DNA of 64,000 nucleotides from Alistipes sp. (GCA_021201825.1 JAJQED010000041.1:124001-188000); one strand, 5' to 3'. Positions 26,059 through 35,737 are shown, numbered from the stretch's first letter. Notes: generated by a model not told the origin, from the sequence alone. Made by a program: numbers and translations.

Positions 26059-27393
26059 CTATTTAATAAAGTATCGGTAAATATCGTTCCCGGTGGCGAA
26101 TATCATCAGGGAGAAGATTATCAGTATCCCACACAAGGTGGCGTATTCCATGAATTTTTCACCCGGTTTGCGCCGTGCTACTATCTCGTACAGCACGAAG
26201 AGTACGTGCCCCCCGTCCAGCCCCGGTATTGGCAGCAGGTTCATCACGGCAAGGATCAGGGAAATGAACGCCGTCAGGGACCAGAAGGAATACCAACTCC
26301 ATGTATTCGGGAAGACCTGGAAGATTGTTATCGGCCCCCCGAGCGATTTGTAAGCCTCCGTCTTCGGGGTGAAAATCAACTTCATCTGGCGCAGGTAATT
26401 GCTCACGTCCGACCCGGTGCGTTTCAAACCGACGGGTATGGACTGGAAGAACCCGTATTTGAAAGACTGCGTGGGGTAATAGTGTGAAAAATGGTGAGCT
26501 CCGACGCCCAACCGCCCCTCGGGAGACAGTTCCACTTCCACGGTTATGGGGGTCTTTGTCCCGTCATTACCCGTACGTATCAGGCTGAGTTCTACTATCT
26601 GGTTCTCCTTGCCTGCGAGGTATTCGATATATTCGTCGAACCATGTCATGGCGATCCCGTCTGCCGCAATGAGCGAATCTCCGGGTATCACGCCTGCCCG
26701 GTGGGCGCCGCTATTCTCCTGTACATTCGCGGCCACAAACGGGAAGCGGGGGTACATAAAGCCGGGGTTCTCCAACAGCTTAGCCATGGCATCCCCGGGA
26801 ACATCCACCGTAATTTCCTGTCCGTCGCGAAGCACGCGGACCCGGGGTGCTATACTTATAGTGATCTCGTAGGGAACCATCGCATAATTCTCGATCTTGT
26901 TCCCGTTAACGTCCAGTATGATATCCCCGTTGCGGAAGCCGAGTACGTGGCCCGTTTCATCGAATGTCCATCCGAACTCGATATCCTCGTTGGCGATATA
27001 GCTTTCGCCGTAATGCCAGCTCAATCCTATATAGATCACCAACGCCAGAACGATATTCATTATAACACCACCCAGCATGACCAATAACCGCTGCCAGGCG
27101 GGTTTGGACCGGAATTCGTCGGGCTTGGCCGGTTGCTTCATCTGCTCGGTGTCCATGCTCTCGTCGATCATCCCGGCGATCTTTACATACCCGCCGAACG
27201 GTATCCATCCGATGCCGTATTCCGTGTCGCCTATCTTCTTTTTAAACAGCGAAAAACCGGGGTTGAAAAACAGGTAGAACTTCTCCACCCGTATGCCGAA
27301 CATACGGGCGAACATATAGTGCCCCAACTCATGGATAATGATAAGCAGTGAAAAACTGAGGATGAACTGGGCTATTTTGATAAGGACTTCCAT
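26059..27393 (-). CDS. rseP: RIP metalloprotease RseP (site-2 protease)
   Basis: A 444-residue inner-membrane zinc protease. The catalytic HELGH motif is at residues 21-25 in the first transmembrane helix, and the second zinc-ligand motif NLLPIPGLDGGH is near residue 390. Between them are GWIPFGGYVKIAGM and PDZ-like regions in the periplasmic part, including ENSGAHRAGVIPGDSL near residue 215. In other bacteria RseP cleaves anti-sigma factors and leftover signal peptides within the membrane. Its position directly after dxr is a common bacterial arrangement. The spacing to dxr is 20 bases. Confidence 0.96.
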   Translation of the reverse strand: MEVLIKIAQFILSFSLLIIIHELGHYMFARMFGIRVEKFYLFFNPGFSLFKKKIGDTEYGIGWIPFGGYVKIAGMIDESMDTEQMKQPAKPDEFRSKPAWQRLLVMLGGVIMNIVLALVIYIGLSWHYGESYIANEDIEFGWTFDETGHVLGFRNGDIILDVNGNKIENYAMVPYEITISIAPRVRVLRDGQEITVDVPGDAMAKLLENPGFMYPRFPFVAANVQENSGAHRAGVIPGDSLIAADGIAMTWFDEYIEYLAGKENQIVELSLIRTGNDGTKTPITVEVELSPEGRLGVGAHHFSHYYPTQSFKYGFFQSIPVGLKRTGSDVSNYLRQMKLIFTPKTEAYKSLGGPITIFQVFPNTWSWYSFWSLTAFISLILAVMNLLPIPGLDGGHVLFVLYEIVARRKPGEKFMEYATLCGILIIFSLMIFATGNDIYRYFIK

Positions 27394-27413
27394 TTTTTTG
27401 ATTTAGTTTGTTA

Positions 27414-28613
27414 TTACAGGTCCGCTAAAAATGCTTCGGCCCTGCGTGTGACCTCCATGTGCAGGTCGGTTATCTCTTCTACAGCGGGCAGCCCGCCGTA
27501 TGATAACGTGTCGAGACAGTGTTCGATTGTGCGGCGGATGGCGGTAAAACTTAACCTGCCGGCAAGGAATGCGGCTACCGCCGCTTCATTGGCAGCGTTG
27601 AATACGCATCCACGGTCGCCGCCCGTGCGCAGAACTTCATAGGCGGTTGCCAGTGCGGGATAGCGGCCCGGGTCCGGTTTCGAAAATTCGAGGTTGACAC
27701 ACTCCGTTATATCGAAATTCCCGCCGCAGGCCATGTTCCACCTGTCGGGATATGACAATGCATACTGTATGGGCAGGTGCATGTCCGGGGTGCCGAGCTG
27801 GGCCTTAACCGCTCCGTCCTCGAACTCCACCATCGAATGTACCACGGACTGTGGATGGATGACCACTTCGATCTTCTTCGCATCGAGGCCGAAAAGCCAC
27901 CGGGCCTCGATAACCTCGAAACCCTTGTTGACCATCGTTGCCGAATCTATCGTTATCTTGGCCCCCATCTCCCAGTTGGGGTGGGCGAGCGCCTGTTCCA
28001 CGGTGACACAATCCAATTCCTCCAAAGGCACGTTGCGCAAAGCACCGCCCGATGCCGTCAGGATTATCTTTTTGACCTTACCCGGTTCCCCGGCCAGGCA
28101 TTGCAGTATCGCCGAATGCTCGGAATCTATCGGGATTATTTCCGTAGCGTTTTCCTCCGCCAGCTGCATAACATATTCCCCGGCCACCACAAGGCTCTCT
28201 TTGTTTGCCAAGGCCAGCTTTTTACCGCTGCGCAGGGCATGGACCGTTGGCATCAGGCCGGAGAATCCTACCAGTGCATTGACGACCGTTCCGGCATCGC
28301 ACTGCCCGGTTGCCCGGGCGAGATCTTCCGCCCCGGCCAGGACCTTAACGGGCAGGCCGTCGAGGGCTGCAGTTAATTTTTCCTTATACCGGCGGTCGGC
28401 TATCACGGCATATTCCGGCAGGAATTCGGCCGCTTGCCGGGCCAGCTCATCCCACCGGCTGTTCGAGGAAAGGACCCTCACTTGAAAACGGTCGGGAAAA
28501 GCCCGCACTATGTCCAGTGTCTGGCAACCGATGGAGCCGGTAGAGCCGAGCACGGCGATCTTTTGCCGTACCGTCTCGGCGGTGTTTGGTTCCGTGGCGT
28601 TTGTGATTGCCAT
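27414..28613 (-). CDS. dxr: 1-deoxy-D-xylulose 5-phosphate reductoisomerase
   Basis: A 399-residue NADPH enzyme for the first committed step of the MEP isoprenoid pathway, making 2-C-methyl-D-erythritol 4-phosphate. The N-terminal NADPH motif is VLGSTGSIGCQTLDIV. LANKESLVVAG, the metal-binding DSEHSAI segment, TASGGALRN and MGAKITIDSATMVNKG follow, and the length is normal. The GTG/ATG region at its start lies three bases after the end of the upstream LytM-like gene, suggesting translational coupling. No other MEP gene is in the window. Confidence 0.97.
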   Translation of the reverse strand: MAITNATEPNTAETVRQKIAVLGSTGSIGCQTLDIVRAFPDRFQVRVLSSNSRWDELARQAAEFLPEYAVIADRRYKEKLTAALDGLPVKVLAGAEDLARATGQCDAGTVVNALVGFSGLMPTVHALRSGKKLALANKESLVVAGEYVMQLAEENATEIIPIDSEHSAILQCLAGEPGKVKKIILTASGGALRNVPLEELDCVTVEQALAHPNWEMGAKITIDSATMVNKGFEVIEARWLFGLDAKKIEVVIHPQSVVHSMVEFEDGAVKAQLGTPDMHLPIQYALSYPDRWNMACGGNFDITECVNLEFSKPDPGRYPALATAYEVLRTGGDRGCVFNAANEAAVAAFLAGRLSFTAIRRTIEHCLDTLSYGGLPAVEEITDLHMEVTRRAEAFLADL

Positions 28614-28616
28614 CTG

Positions 28617-29489
28617 TCAGAATACGATAAAATTCTCCGGGTCGACCGCCGAACCGTTCTGCCAGAGTTCGAACTCGAACTGTGTGTTCAGTATATCGGG
28701 GGTGTCGCCCTCGGCAGTAGCGCTTATAACTTCCCCGCTGCGTACCCGCGTCCCGACCCTGACCAGTGAGACGACCCCGTTGCGGTAAACCGAAACAAGG
28801 TTGTCCGGGTGCTGCAGCTGGATAACATATCCCTCGTCGAGGGACCATGTAGCGGCGATCACCGTGCCGTCCGTGACGGCAAGTATCTGCTCTCCCGGCC
28901 CGGTGGCTACCCGCACACCGTAACGGCCCTCTGCAGGGTCGAACCTCTCGGTCACCACACCACGTACCGGCGCCATAAGCTCGATGCCGGGCCGGACCTG
29001 TTGCCGCGCGGCAATGACATTGGAAAGGGCAAGCTCCCCGTCTCCCTCGAACTGGGCCCGTAGCAGTGAATCTTCCCTGCTCGGTGGCACGGTCTCGGCC
29101 TTGGTAGCGGTAAGCGAATCCCCGGCCTGCAATACGTCCCGGATAATGGGCGTTTTACCCTCCATGATAAGGGCCACGTTGCTATAATACACCTGCAATT
29201 CGTCCAGCCGGCGTTGTATGGAATCGACTTTTATGATATTCTCTATCACCTGCGTCCGGGTACGGTTGCCCGAGTAGCCCGGGATGAGGTTGAGGATCGG
29301 GGTGAACGCCACGAGAGTAAGGATGGCGATGAACATAAGGAGCAGCACCGCAATGCCGCTGCCGATCATCTCCAGGCTGGTGATATGCATATACCATATC
29401 TCCTTGCCGTTATGTTGTTTGCGCAGGCTGAGCCGCCGTTTGCGGGTGAGCCTGGCAAAGAATAGCCGTATACGTCTGATAATGTTCAT
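28617..29489 (-). CDS. Membrane-anchored LytM/M23-like protein, probably catalytically inactive
   Basis: A 290-residue protein if started at the ATG at 29489. A longer frame from 29567 adds 26 residues without homology and would cover the likely promoter, so it is not preferred. A basic cytosolic N-terminus is followed by a transmembrane helix near residues 40-65 (SGIAVLLLMFIAILTLVAF), a short coiled region and a C-terminal LytM fold (LMAPVRGVVTERFDP ... VTDGTVIAA). In active M23 peptidases the zinc ligands lie in H-x3-D and H-x-H. Here the positions read RYGVRV and VYRNG, so the metal site appears lost. Inactive LytM proteins such as EnvC or NlpD activate amidases, and this role is possible. 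It heads the cluster leading to dxr and rseP. Confidence 0.8.
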   Translation of the reverse strand: MNIIRRIRLFFARLTRKRRLSLRKQHNGKEIWYMHITSLEMIGSGIAVLLLMFIAILTLVAFTPILNLIPGYSGNRTRTQVIENIIKVDSIQRRLDELQVYYSNVALIMEGKTPIIRDVLQAGDSLTATKAETVPPSREDSLLRAQFEGDGELALSNVIAARQQVRPGIELMAPVRGVVTERFDPAEGRYGVRVATGPGEQILAVTDGTVIAATWSLDEGYVIQLQHPDNLVSVYRNGVVSLVRVGTRVRSGEVISATAEGDTPDILNTQFEFELWQNGSAVDPENFIVF

Positions 29490-29521
29490 CCGTCGTAAAT
29501 TTAACCACGGTGGTAATTCCG

Positions 29522-29529
29522 CAAAGATA
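29522..29529 (-). promoter_or_regulatory. -7 element TATCTTTG for the LytM-dxr-rseP-ltaE-radA cluster
   Basis: The minus strand reads TATCTTTG about 33 bases upstream of the ATG at 29489. This supports the shorter start for the LytM-like gene. No good -33 element is seen at the expected place. Confidence 0.5.
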
Positions 29530-29660
29530 ACAAGAATAACTGATAAATACCTCTGCCCGCGGTGCATCGACCGCCGCTATAAGCGGTCAATTTGCATATC
29601 CCGTACCGCAGTATGTGCGGGTCGGGAATAAAGAGTGGTTTTACAAAGGGCCGGCAGCGT

Positions 29661-29690
29661 TTTGAAAATAATTTAAAAACAATATATTTG
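29661..29690 (+). promoter_or_regulatory. Promoter of nucleotidyltransferase-galM-transporter operon
   Basis: TTTG at 29661-29664 and TATATTTG at 29683-29690 are 18 bases apart, a close consensus match. A leader of about 55 bases precedes the start at 29753. Confidence 0.75.
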
Positions 29691-29752
29691 TAGAAATTTT
29701 CTCCCCGCAAACAACCGGCGGGGCGGCACAGCGGTTAAAATCACTTTGAAAT

Positions 29753-30658
29753 ATGGCTAAACCTACACTATTGGTACTGGCGGCCGGCATGGGTTCACGG
29801 TACGGTTCTTTGAAACAGATGGACGGCCTTGGGCCCAACGGCGAGGCGATCATCGACTATTCGGTCTTCGATGCTATCCGCGCCGGGTTCGGGCGGGTCG
29901 TGTTCGTCATCCGGCATGCTTTCGAAAAAGACTTCAGGGAGGTGTTCACCCCGGAGCGTTTCGGCGGCAGGATAGACGTGGACTTCGTTTTCCAGGAACT
30001 GGATTACCTGCCCGAGGGCTTTACGGTTCCCGAGGGACGGGAAAAGCCGTGGGGGACGAACCATGCCGTAATGATGGGCGCCCCGGTTATCGACGGGCCG
30101 TTCGCCGTGATCAACGCGGACGATTTTTACGGTCGTGCCTCTTACCAGGCCGTTGCCGACTACCTCAACCGGGTAGATGGATCGCAGAACCGCTATTGTA
30201 TGATAGGTTTCAAGGTGAAAAACACCCTGTCGGACAACGGTTCCGTTTCGCGCGGTATTTGTGAGGTGGATGCTGAGGGCAATCTGGTCTCGATGGTCGA
30301 GCGTACCTCCATCGAACGGATCGACGGCACGGTTTACTATAAGGACGGGGAGCAGAGCGTAGCCATCTCGGAGGACACCCCGGTTTCGATGAATATTTTC
30401 GGCTTCACCCCCGATTACTTCCGGCACAGCGAGGAGTATTTCCGAACTTTCCTGGCCGAGAACTCCTCGAACCTGAAAGCCGAGTTCTATATCCCCACCA
30501 TGGTCAACAAACTTATTAATGAGGGCACTTCGCAGATGCGGGTCCTGCCGACCGATTCGCCGTGGTTCGGGGTCACCTACAAGGAAGACCGCCCGATGGT
30601 CGTCGCCAAGATACGGAGCCTGATTGATGCGGGTGAATATCCCGAAAAATTATGGTGA
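29753..30658 (+). CDS. Sugar-phosphate nucleotidyltransferase family protein
   Basis: A 301-residue protein of the NTP-transferase fold. The N-terminal signature LVLAAGMGSRYGSLKQMDGLGPNGE is the nucleotide-binding loop (only part is diagnostic), and AVINADDFYG carries the metal-binding acidic pair. SEDTPVSMNIFGFTP and LPTDSPWFGVTYKED follow. The family occurs widely in Bacteroidota next to galactose mutarotase and a sodium-sugar symporter, as here, but its sugar and nucleotide are not settled. Its stop codon overlaps the galM start by seven bases, so the two are translationally coupled. Confidence 0.82.
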   Translation: MAKPTLLVLAAGMGSRYGSLKQMDGLGPNGEAIIDYSVFDAIRAGFGRVVFVIRHAFEKDFREVFTPERFGGRIDVDFVFQELDYLPEGFTVPEGREKPWGTNHAVMMGAPVIDGPFAVINADDFYGRASYQAVADYLNRVDGSQNRYCMIGFKVKNTLSDNGSVSRGICEVDAEGNLVSMVERTSIERIDGTVYYKDGEQSVAISEDTPVSMNIFGFTPDYFRHSEEYFRTFLAENSSNLKAEFYIPTMVNKLINEGTSQMRVLPTDSPWFGVTYKEDRPMVVAKIRSLIDAGEYPEKLW

Positions 30659-31701
30659 TCGAACAGAACGTCTTGGGCTTTACGCCCGAGGGAGAAGCGG
30701 TTATACTATACACCCTGACCAATTCCCGGGGGGCTTCGGTACGGCTTACAAATTTGGGGGCCGCCGTGATCTCGGTCGAAGTTCCGGATAAGCACGGGAA
30801 CCTGGCCGACGTAGTTTTGGGTTACGATGACTTCCGGTCCTATTTCAACGACCCGGCCGGTATGGGCAAGACCATCGGAAGGTATGCGAACCGTATCGGC
30901 GGAGGCAAATTCATTATCGACGGCACGGAGTACCGTATCGCCCTTACGGGGCCGAACGTTACGCTGCACGGCGGTCCGCAGAATTTCGCGGGCCGGCTGT
31001 GGGAGAGTTCTGCCGAAGAAGACGGGGTTAATTTTTCTTTGGTCAGCCCCGACGGGGACCAGGGATTCCCGGGTGAGCTGGGTGCAGAAGTGAGGTATAC
31101 CTGGGATGACGAGTGCAACCTCGGTATTACACTGCTTGCCGCTTGCGATGCCCCGACGGTGGTTAGCCTTACCAATCACTCTTATTTCAACCTCGCGGGC
31201 CACGATTCAGGGTCCGTATTGGACCATATCCTGACGATCGATAGCAGCCGCTTCCTCGATACCGACCGTAACCAGGTGCCTACCGGTAAATTGGAGCCGG
31301 TGGAGGGGACCCCGATGGATTTCCGCACCGCCAAGCCGGTCGGCCGGGACATCGGTGCCGATTTCGAACCGCTCGTTATCGGCAACGGTTACGACCATTG
31401 CTGGGCGTTGGATGGTTACGGGAAGCAGGAACTGTTCACCGCGGCCGTCCTTGCGGACCCCACGAGCGGCCGGAAACTCGAAATATTAACGACCCAACCC
31501 TCGGTGCAGGTTTATACAGGTAATTTCCTGCAGGGAACGGCTACTGCAAAGGGGGGAGGAAGATACGATAACCGGGCCGGAATCGCCCTGGAATGCCAGG
31601 CTTATCCCGACGCCCCGAATCAGCCGCAGTTCCCCCCGACGGTATTACGCCCCGGGGAGACCTATTGTCACAGGATTATTTATAAATTTACATCCGATTA
31701 G
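30652..31701 (+). CDS. galM: Aldose 1-epimerase (galactose mutarotase)
   Basis: A 349-residue cytosolic mutarotase that interconverts alpha and beta anomers of aldoses. Typical segments are GKTIGRYANRIGGGKF, LHGGPQNFAGRLWE, the catalytic histidine in LTNHSYFNLAGH and the catalytic glutamate in IALECQAYPDAPNQPQFP near the C-terminus. It overlaps the nucleotidyltransferase gene by seven bases. The transporter follows 54 bases later, so the three genes probably act on one imported sugar. Confidence 0.96.
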   Translation: MVIEQNVLGFTPEGEAVILYTLTNSRGASVRLTNLGAAVISVEVPDKHGNLADVVLGYDDFRSYFNDPAGMGKTIGRYANRIGGGKFIIDGTEYRIALTGPNVTLHGGPQNFAGRLWESSAEEDGVNFSLVSPDGDQGFPGELGAEVRYTWDDECNLGITLLAACDAPTVVSLTNHSYFNLAGHDSGSVLDHILTIDSSRFLDTDRNQVPTGKLEPVEGTPMDFRTAKPVGRDIGADFEPLVIGNGYDHCWALDGYGKQELFTAAVLADPTSGRKLEILTTQPSVQVYTGNFLQGTATAKGGGRYDNRAGIALECQAYPDAPNQPQFPPTVLRPGETYCHRIIYKFTSD

Positions 31702-31755
31702 CCAACACTGCCGAACCGAAATAAATAATAACTAACTTAAACTAACCACCATCGT

Positions 31756-33396
31756 ATGAATTTCGACGTTATCGACATTATCGTTTTCGTCCTCTACTGC
31801 ACGATCGTTATCGGGCTGGGCCTGTGGGTCTCCCGCGAAAAAAAGGGTGTTAAGAAAGACGCCAAGGACTACTTCCTGGCCAGCAAGGCACTTCCCTGGT
31901 GGGCCGTGGGTGCGTCGCTTATCGCCTCAAACATCAGTGCGGAGCAGTTTATCGGAATGTCCGGGTCCGGGTTCGCCATCGGTATGGGTATCGCCTCCTA
32001 TGAATTCATGGCGGCTATCACCCTGATTATCGTAGCGGCGTTCTTCCTGCCGATCTATCTGCACCGGGGTATCTATACCATGCCCCAGTTCCTCGAACAA
32101 AGGTTCGACAAGCGTGTTAAAAGCGTAATGGCAATTTTCTGGCTTGTGGTATTCATTTTCGTGAACCTTACTTCCATCCTTTACCTCGGTGCGCTTGCCA
32201 TGAAGAACATGATGGGTATCGAACTGATGTGGGGTATTATCATCCTTGCGGTGTTCGCCGTTGCTTACTCGATATATGGCGGCCTTAAGGCTGTTGCATG
32301 GACGGACGTTATCCAGGTGGTGTTCCTTATCGGGGGAGGGCTCGTTACGACCTATGTGGCATTTAAGCTTCTGGGCGGCGGCGCCAGCATCGTAGACGGA
32401 CAGACCCGTATCGCAATCGGCGAAGGTAATTTCATGGACGGTGTGCGCGAAATGTGGGCATCGGTCGGAACCTCGAGCGCCGACAATAAGTTCGATATGA
32501 TCCTCGATAAGAGCAATCCCAACTACCCGGAACTTCCCGGTCTTGCCGTTCTTCTCGGGGGCCTTTGGGTTGCAAACCTTTATTACTGGGGTTGTAACCA
32601 GTACATCATCCAGAGGGCATTGGCTTCCAAATCGCTGGACCAGGCCCAGAAAGGTCTTATCTTTGCCGGCTTCCTTAAAATACTCCTTCCGCTTATCATC
32701 GTTGTCCCCGGTATTATCTGTTATGTGCTGGTCAAGGATAAACTTATCGTGGATACAGTAGGAGCTACATTCGATAATGCATACCCGACACTTCTCAGCA
32801 TGATCCCCGTAGGGATCCGAGGGGTGGCTTTCGCGGCCCTCATTGCGGCCATCGTGAGCTCGCTCGCCTCGATGATGAACTCTATTTCCTCGATCTTTAC
32901 ACTCGACGTTTATAAGAGCTGGTTCAATAAAAACCTGTCGGAAACGGGTTCCGTAAAGGTGGGCCGTATATCGAGTATCGTGGCTTTGGTCATCGCTATC
33001 TTTATCGCGCCGGTCCTTTCAAACCTCGACCAGGCCTTCCAGTATATACAGGAATTTACCGGTTTCGTCAGCCCGGGTGCCCTGGCTATTTTTATGGCAG
33101 GGTTCTTCTATAAGAAAGCCAATGCGAACGGAGCCCTGTCGGCAGCAATCGGTACTTTTGTCTTCTCGCTCGCGTTCAAGTTCCTGCTTCCCGACGTGCC
33201 GTTCATGGACCGCATGGGATATACGTTCCTGTTGTGCTGTCTGCTGATCGTTCTGTTCGCGGAGTTCAGCAAGAAGACGGTTGCCGTGGAAAAAGTTACT
33301 TATCCCAAAGGGTTGTTCAAGACCTCGACAGGGTTCAAGGTCGGTTCGGTCATTATCTGCATCCTGCTTGCCATTATCTATATAGCTTGGTGGTAG
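31756..33396 (+). CDS. Sodium:solute symporter (SSS/SGLT family)
   Basis: A 546-residue inner-membrane transporter with about 14 hydrophobic segments. The N-terminus VIDIIVFVLYCTIVIGLGLW leads the first helix. KDYFLASKALPWWAVGASLIASNISAEQFIGMSGSGFA is the SGLT signature region (only its parts are quoted as evidence), and YSIYGGLKAVAWTDVIQ the second SSS motif. The neighbours galM and a sugar nucleotidyltransferase suggest a hexose or related sugar as substrate, carried with sodium. A strong hairpin terminator follows the stop. Confidence 0.93.
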   Translation: MNFDVIDIIVFVLYCTIVIGLGLWVSREKKGVKKDAKDYFLASKALPWWAVGASLIASNISAEQFIGMSGSGFAIGMGIASYEFMAAITLIIVAAFFLPIYLHRGIYTMPQFLEQRFDKRVKSVMAIFWLVVFIFVNLTSILYLGALAMKNMMGIELMWGIIILAVFAVAYSIYGGLKAVAWTDVIQVVFLIGGGLVTTYVAFKLLGGGASIVDGQTRIAIGEGNFMDGVREMWASVGTSSADNKFDMILDKSNPNYPELPGLAVLLGGLWVANLYYWGCNQYIIQRALASKSLDQAQKGLIFAGFLKILLPLIIVVPGIICYVLVKDKLIVDTVGATFDNAYPTLLSMIPVGIRGVAFAALIAAIVSSLASMMNSISSIFTLDVYKSWFNKNLSETGSVKVGRISSIVALVIAIFIAPVLSNLDQAFQYIQEFTGFVSPGALAIFMAGFFYKKANANGALSAAIGTFVFSLAFKFLLPDVPFMDRMGYTFLLCCLLIVLFAEFSKKTVAVEKVTYPKGLFKTSTGFKVGSVIICILLAIIYIAWW

Positions 33397-33417
33397 GCGA
33401 CCGGATGGTAGAAAATA

Positions 33418-33448
33418 AAGAAAGGGCGGCACATTGCCGCCCTTTCTT
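33418..33448 (+). terminator. Hairpin terminator after the SSS transporter
   Basis: A 14-bp perfect stem (33418-33431 with 33435-33448) with a 3-base loop is followed by a loose T-rich stretch (GTTGTCTTG). Confidence 0.8.
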
Positions 33449-33532
33449 GTTGTCTTGTATCAATATTTGCCCATTTTTTTCAATTATACGCCAAAATGTA
33501 CCGGGAGGGATGGCCCTGTGGGTACGAACGGT

Positions 33533-33540
33533 TAAATTTG
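33533..33540 (+). promoter_or_regulatory. -7 element TAAATTTG for the GH92 gene
   Basis: A perfect TAnnTTTG match 28 bases before the start at 33568. The -33 region lacks a clear TTTG. Confidence 0.5.
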
Positions 33541-33567
33541 TAGTATCGTAACTATACCCGAAATGAG

Positions 33568-35724
33568 ATGAAAAAACTGCAAACCTGTTTGACCCTGGCC
33601 GTGGCCGTTTATTTTGCCGCGTGCGCCCCGGGGAGTAAAACTATTTCTTTGACCGATTACGTCAACCCGTTCCTGGGTACCGCTACCCTTTGGGACAGTG
33701 TCGACCTTGGTTACAACCCCACTTACAGGACCTGGGGTGCCGAGGTATATCCCGGTTCGGCCCTGCCGTTCGCTATGGTGCAGGCCAGCCCCGTTACGGA
33801 ATTCCGCAGCGGTGCGGGTTACCAGTACGAGGACACCGTGATCTACGGTTTCTCCCATACCAACAAGGGTCATTGGAACCTTAATCATGTGCCCATACTG
33901 CCCGTTACTGGCGACGTATCCCCGGAAGATTACAAGTCGGGATTTTCGCACGAGAGGGAATCCGCCCGGCCCGGGTACTACCAGGTCTACCTGGAGCGCT
34001 ACGGTGTGGATGCCGAACTTACAACCACCCTGCGGTGTGCGTTCCACCGCCATACTTTCCGCGAGGGCGACCGCAAGAAGTTGATGCTCGACCTGCGTCG
34101 GTCCAACGAACGGGTCCGGGACTGGTCCATCGAACAGATATCGGACAATACGTTTGCCGGGTACCAGGAAACCGGCGGCAGGATATATTTCTATGCCGTA
34201 GCCAATTACGATATTGCCGGCCTCGAGAATTTCGGGGAGGGGAGGAACAGTATTTCGGTAGTGGAATATGACAACGACGGCCCGGACCCGCTGGAGGTAA
34301 AGATAGGGTTCTCGTTTGTAAGTACGGACAACGCCAGAATGAACCTCGAAGCCGAGATAGGAGGTAAAACGTTCGATCAGGTTTTTGCTGAAGCTGATGC
34401 TACCTGGAACGAATTCCTCTCCCGTATCATTGTCGAGGGCGGCACGGAGGAACAATACGGTACGTTCTACAGCACTCTTTACCGTTCTATGTTGTGGCCG
34501 GCCCTGCGAAGTGACGTCAACGGTGAGTATACCGACGCTCAGGGAAAAGTGGTAGATAACGGCTTCCGATATTATACCGACCCGTCGTTCTGGGACGAAT
34601 ACCGCAATAAGCTGATCCTCATGGGCATACTGGATGTAGGGGTGACGGCCGACGTCATTAGCTCCATGATAGACCGGGGAGAGAAGCGCGGCGGCTTCAT
34701 GCCGATATTCTTCCACGGGGACCATGCCTCCTCTTTCGTAGCGGGAACTTTCCTGCGTGGGATAGGGGGTTATGATATAGAGAGAGCTTACAACCTGATG
34801 CTGCGTAACGCTACGGTTACCGAGAATAACCGTGCACGGCCGCACCTTGCCGAATATATCGAATTGGGGTACGTACCCGAGCAGGATGTGAAAAATCCGA
34901 GGACCGAGACGGTCGCCAATGCGGCCGTTACCAAGACCCAGGAATATGCCTATGACGATTATTCCGTAGCCCTTGTTGCACGCGAACTCGGCGATACGGT
35001 AAACTATGATATCCTCATGGAGCGGTCTTCGAATTACAAGAACGTATTCGACCCGTCCACTAACTTTGCCCGGGGACGCCTTGCCGACGGGAGCTGGATA
35101 GAGGATTTCGATCCCGGATTCCCTTACTTCGAGTACATGTACCGGGAGGCAAACGCATGGCAGTCTACTTTCTTCGCCCCGCACGATCCCTACGGGATGA
35201 TCGAGCTGTTCGGTTCCGAGGCCGATTTCATTGATAAACTCGATTCGCTGTTTACCGTACCGTGGGAGGGATACCAGGTGCATAACCTGTCGGTATTCAT
35301 CGGGCAGTATTGCCACGGGAACCAGCCCGACCACGGGTTCACCCACCTATATTACTACGTCGGCCAACAGCCCAAGGCCCAGGCCCTGATCGACAAATGC
35401 CTCAATGATTTCTACAATATGGGCGAACACGGCCTGGCCTATTCCGGTATGGACGATTCCGGGGAGATGTCATCATGGTACGTCCTGAATGCCATAGGGC
35501 TTTACACCCTTTCGCCGTCGGATCCCGAATATATCGTTACCGTGCCGCTGTTCGAAAAAGTTAAATTCCGGCTCGACCAGAACGGGAAGCTTTTCACCGT
35601 CCTGCGCAAAGGCACGGGGCAAAAGATCGTTTCCATCGAATATGACGGCAAACCGATCGATGGGTATTTCATCTCCCACGACGAATTGCTTAAGGGTAAG
35701 GAGCTGGTGATTACCGTTGAATAA
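33568..35724 (+). CDS. GH92 family alpha-mannosidase, lipoprotein
   Basis: A 718-residue exported glycoside hydrolase of family GH92, calcium-dependent exo-alpha-mannosidases acting mostly on alpha-1,2/1,3/1,4-mannosides of N-glycans and mannans. The lipobox FAAC (Cys19) anchors it to a membrane. Family segments are DYVNPFLGTA at the mature N-terminus, YPGSALPFAMVQASP, YGFSHTN, the catalytic-domain LYRSMLWP and FWDEYRNKLILM, and the C-terminal CHGNQPDHGFTHLYYYVGQQ and GMDDSGEMSSWYVLNAIGLY (the latter includes the likely acidic catalytic residues). It follows the sugar transporter operon but has its own promoter region and is separated by a terminator. No SusCD pair is beside it. Confidence 0.93.
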   Translation: MKKLQTCLTLAVAVYFAACAPGSKTISLTDYVNPFLGTATLWDSVDLGYNPTYRTWGAEVYPGSALPFAMVQASPVTEFRSGAGYQYEDTVIYGFSHTNKGHWNLNHVPILPVTGDVSPEDYKSGFSHERESARPGYYQVYLERYGVDAELTTTLRCAFHRHTFREGDRKKLMLDLRRSNERVRDWSIEQISDNTFAGYQETGGRIYFYAVANYDIAGLENFGEGRNSISVVEYDNDGPDPLEVKIGFSFVSTDNARMNLEAEIGGKTFDQVFAEADATWNEFLSRIIVEGGTEEQYGTFYSTLYRSMLWPALRSDVNGEYTDAQGKVVDNGFRYYTDPSFWDEYRNKLILMGILDVGVTADVISSMIDRGEKRGGFMPIFFHGDHASSFVAGTFLRGIGGYDIERAYNLMLRNATVTENNRARPHLAEYIELGYVPEQDVKNPRTETVANAAVTKTQEYAYDDYSVALVARELGDTVNYDILMERSSNYKNVFDPSTNFARGRLADGSWIEDFDPGFPYFEYMYREANAWQSTFFAPHDPYGMIELFGSEADFIDKLDSLFTVPWEGYQVHNLSVFIGQYCHGNQPDHGFTHLYYYVGQQPKAQALIDKCLNDFYNMGEHGLAYSGMDDSGEMSSWYVLNAIGLYTLSPSDPEYIVTVPLFEKVKFRLDQNGKLFTVLRKGTGQKIVSIEYDGKPIDGYFISHDELLKGKELVITVE

Positions 35725-35737
35725 CTTTCTTTTCGCT

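Noticed and set aside
33532-35346. A 604-codon open frame on the minus strand opposite the GH92 gene
   Set aside because: It is a GC-rich antisense shadow. The plus-strand frame has a signal peptide, lipobox and clear GH92 motifs, while the minus frame shows no recognisable domain.
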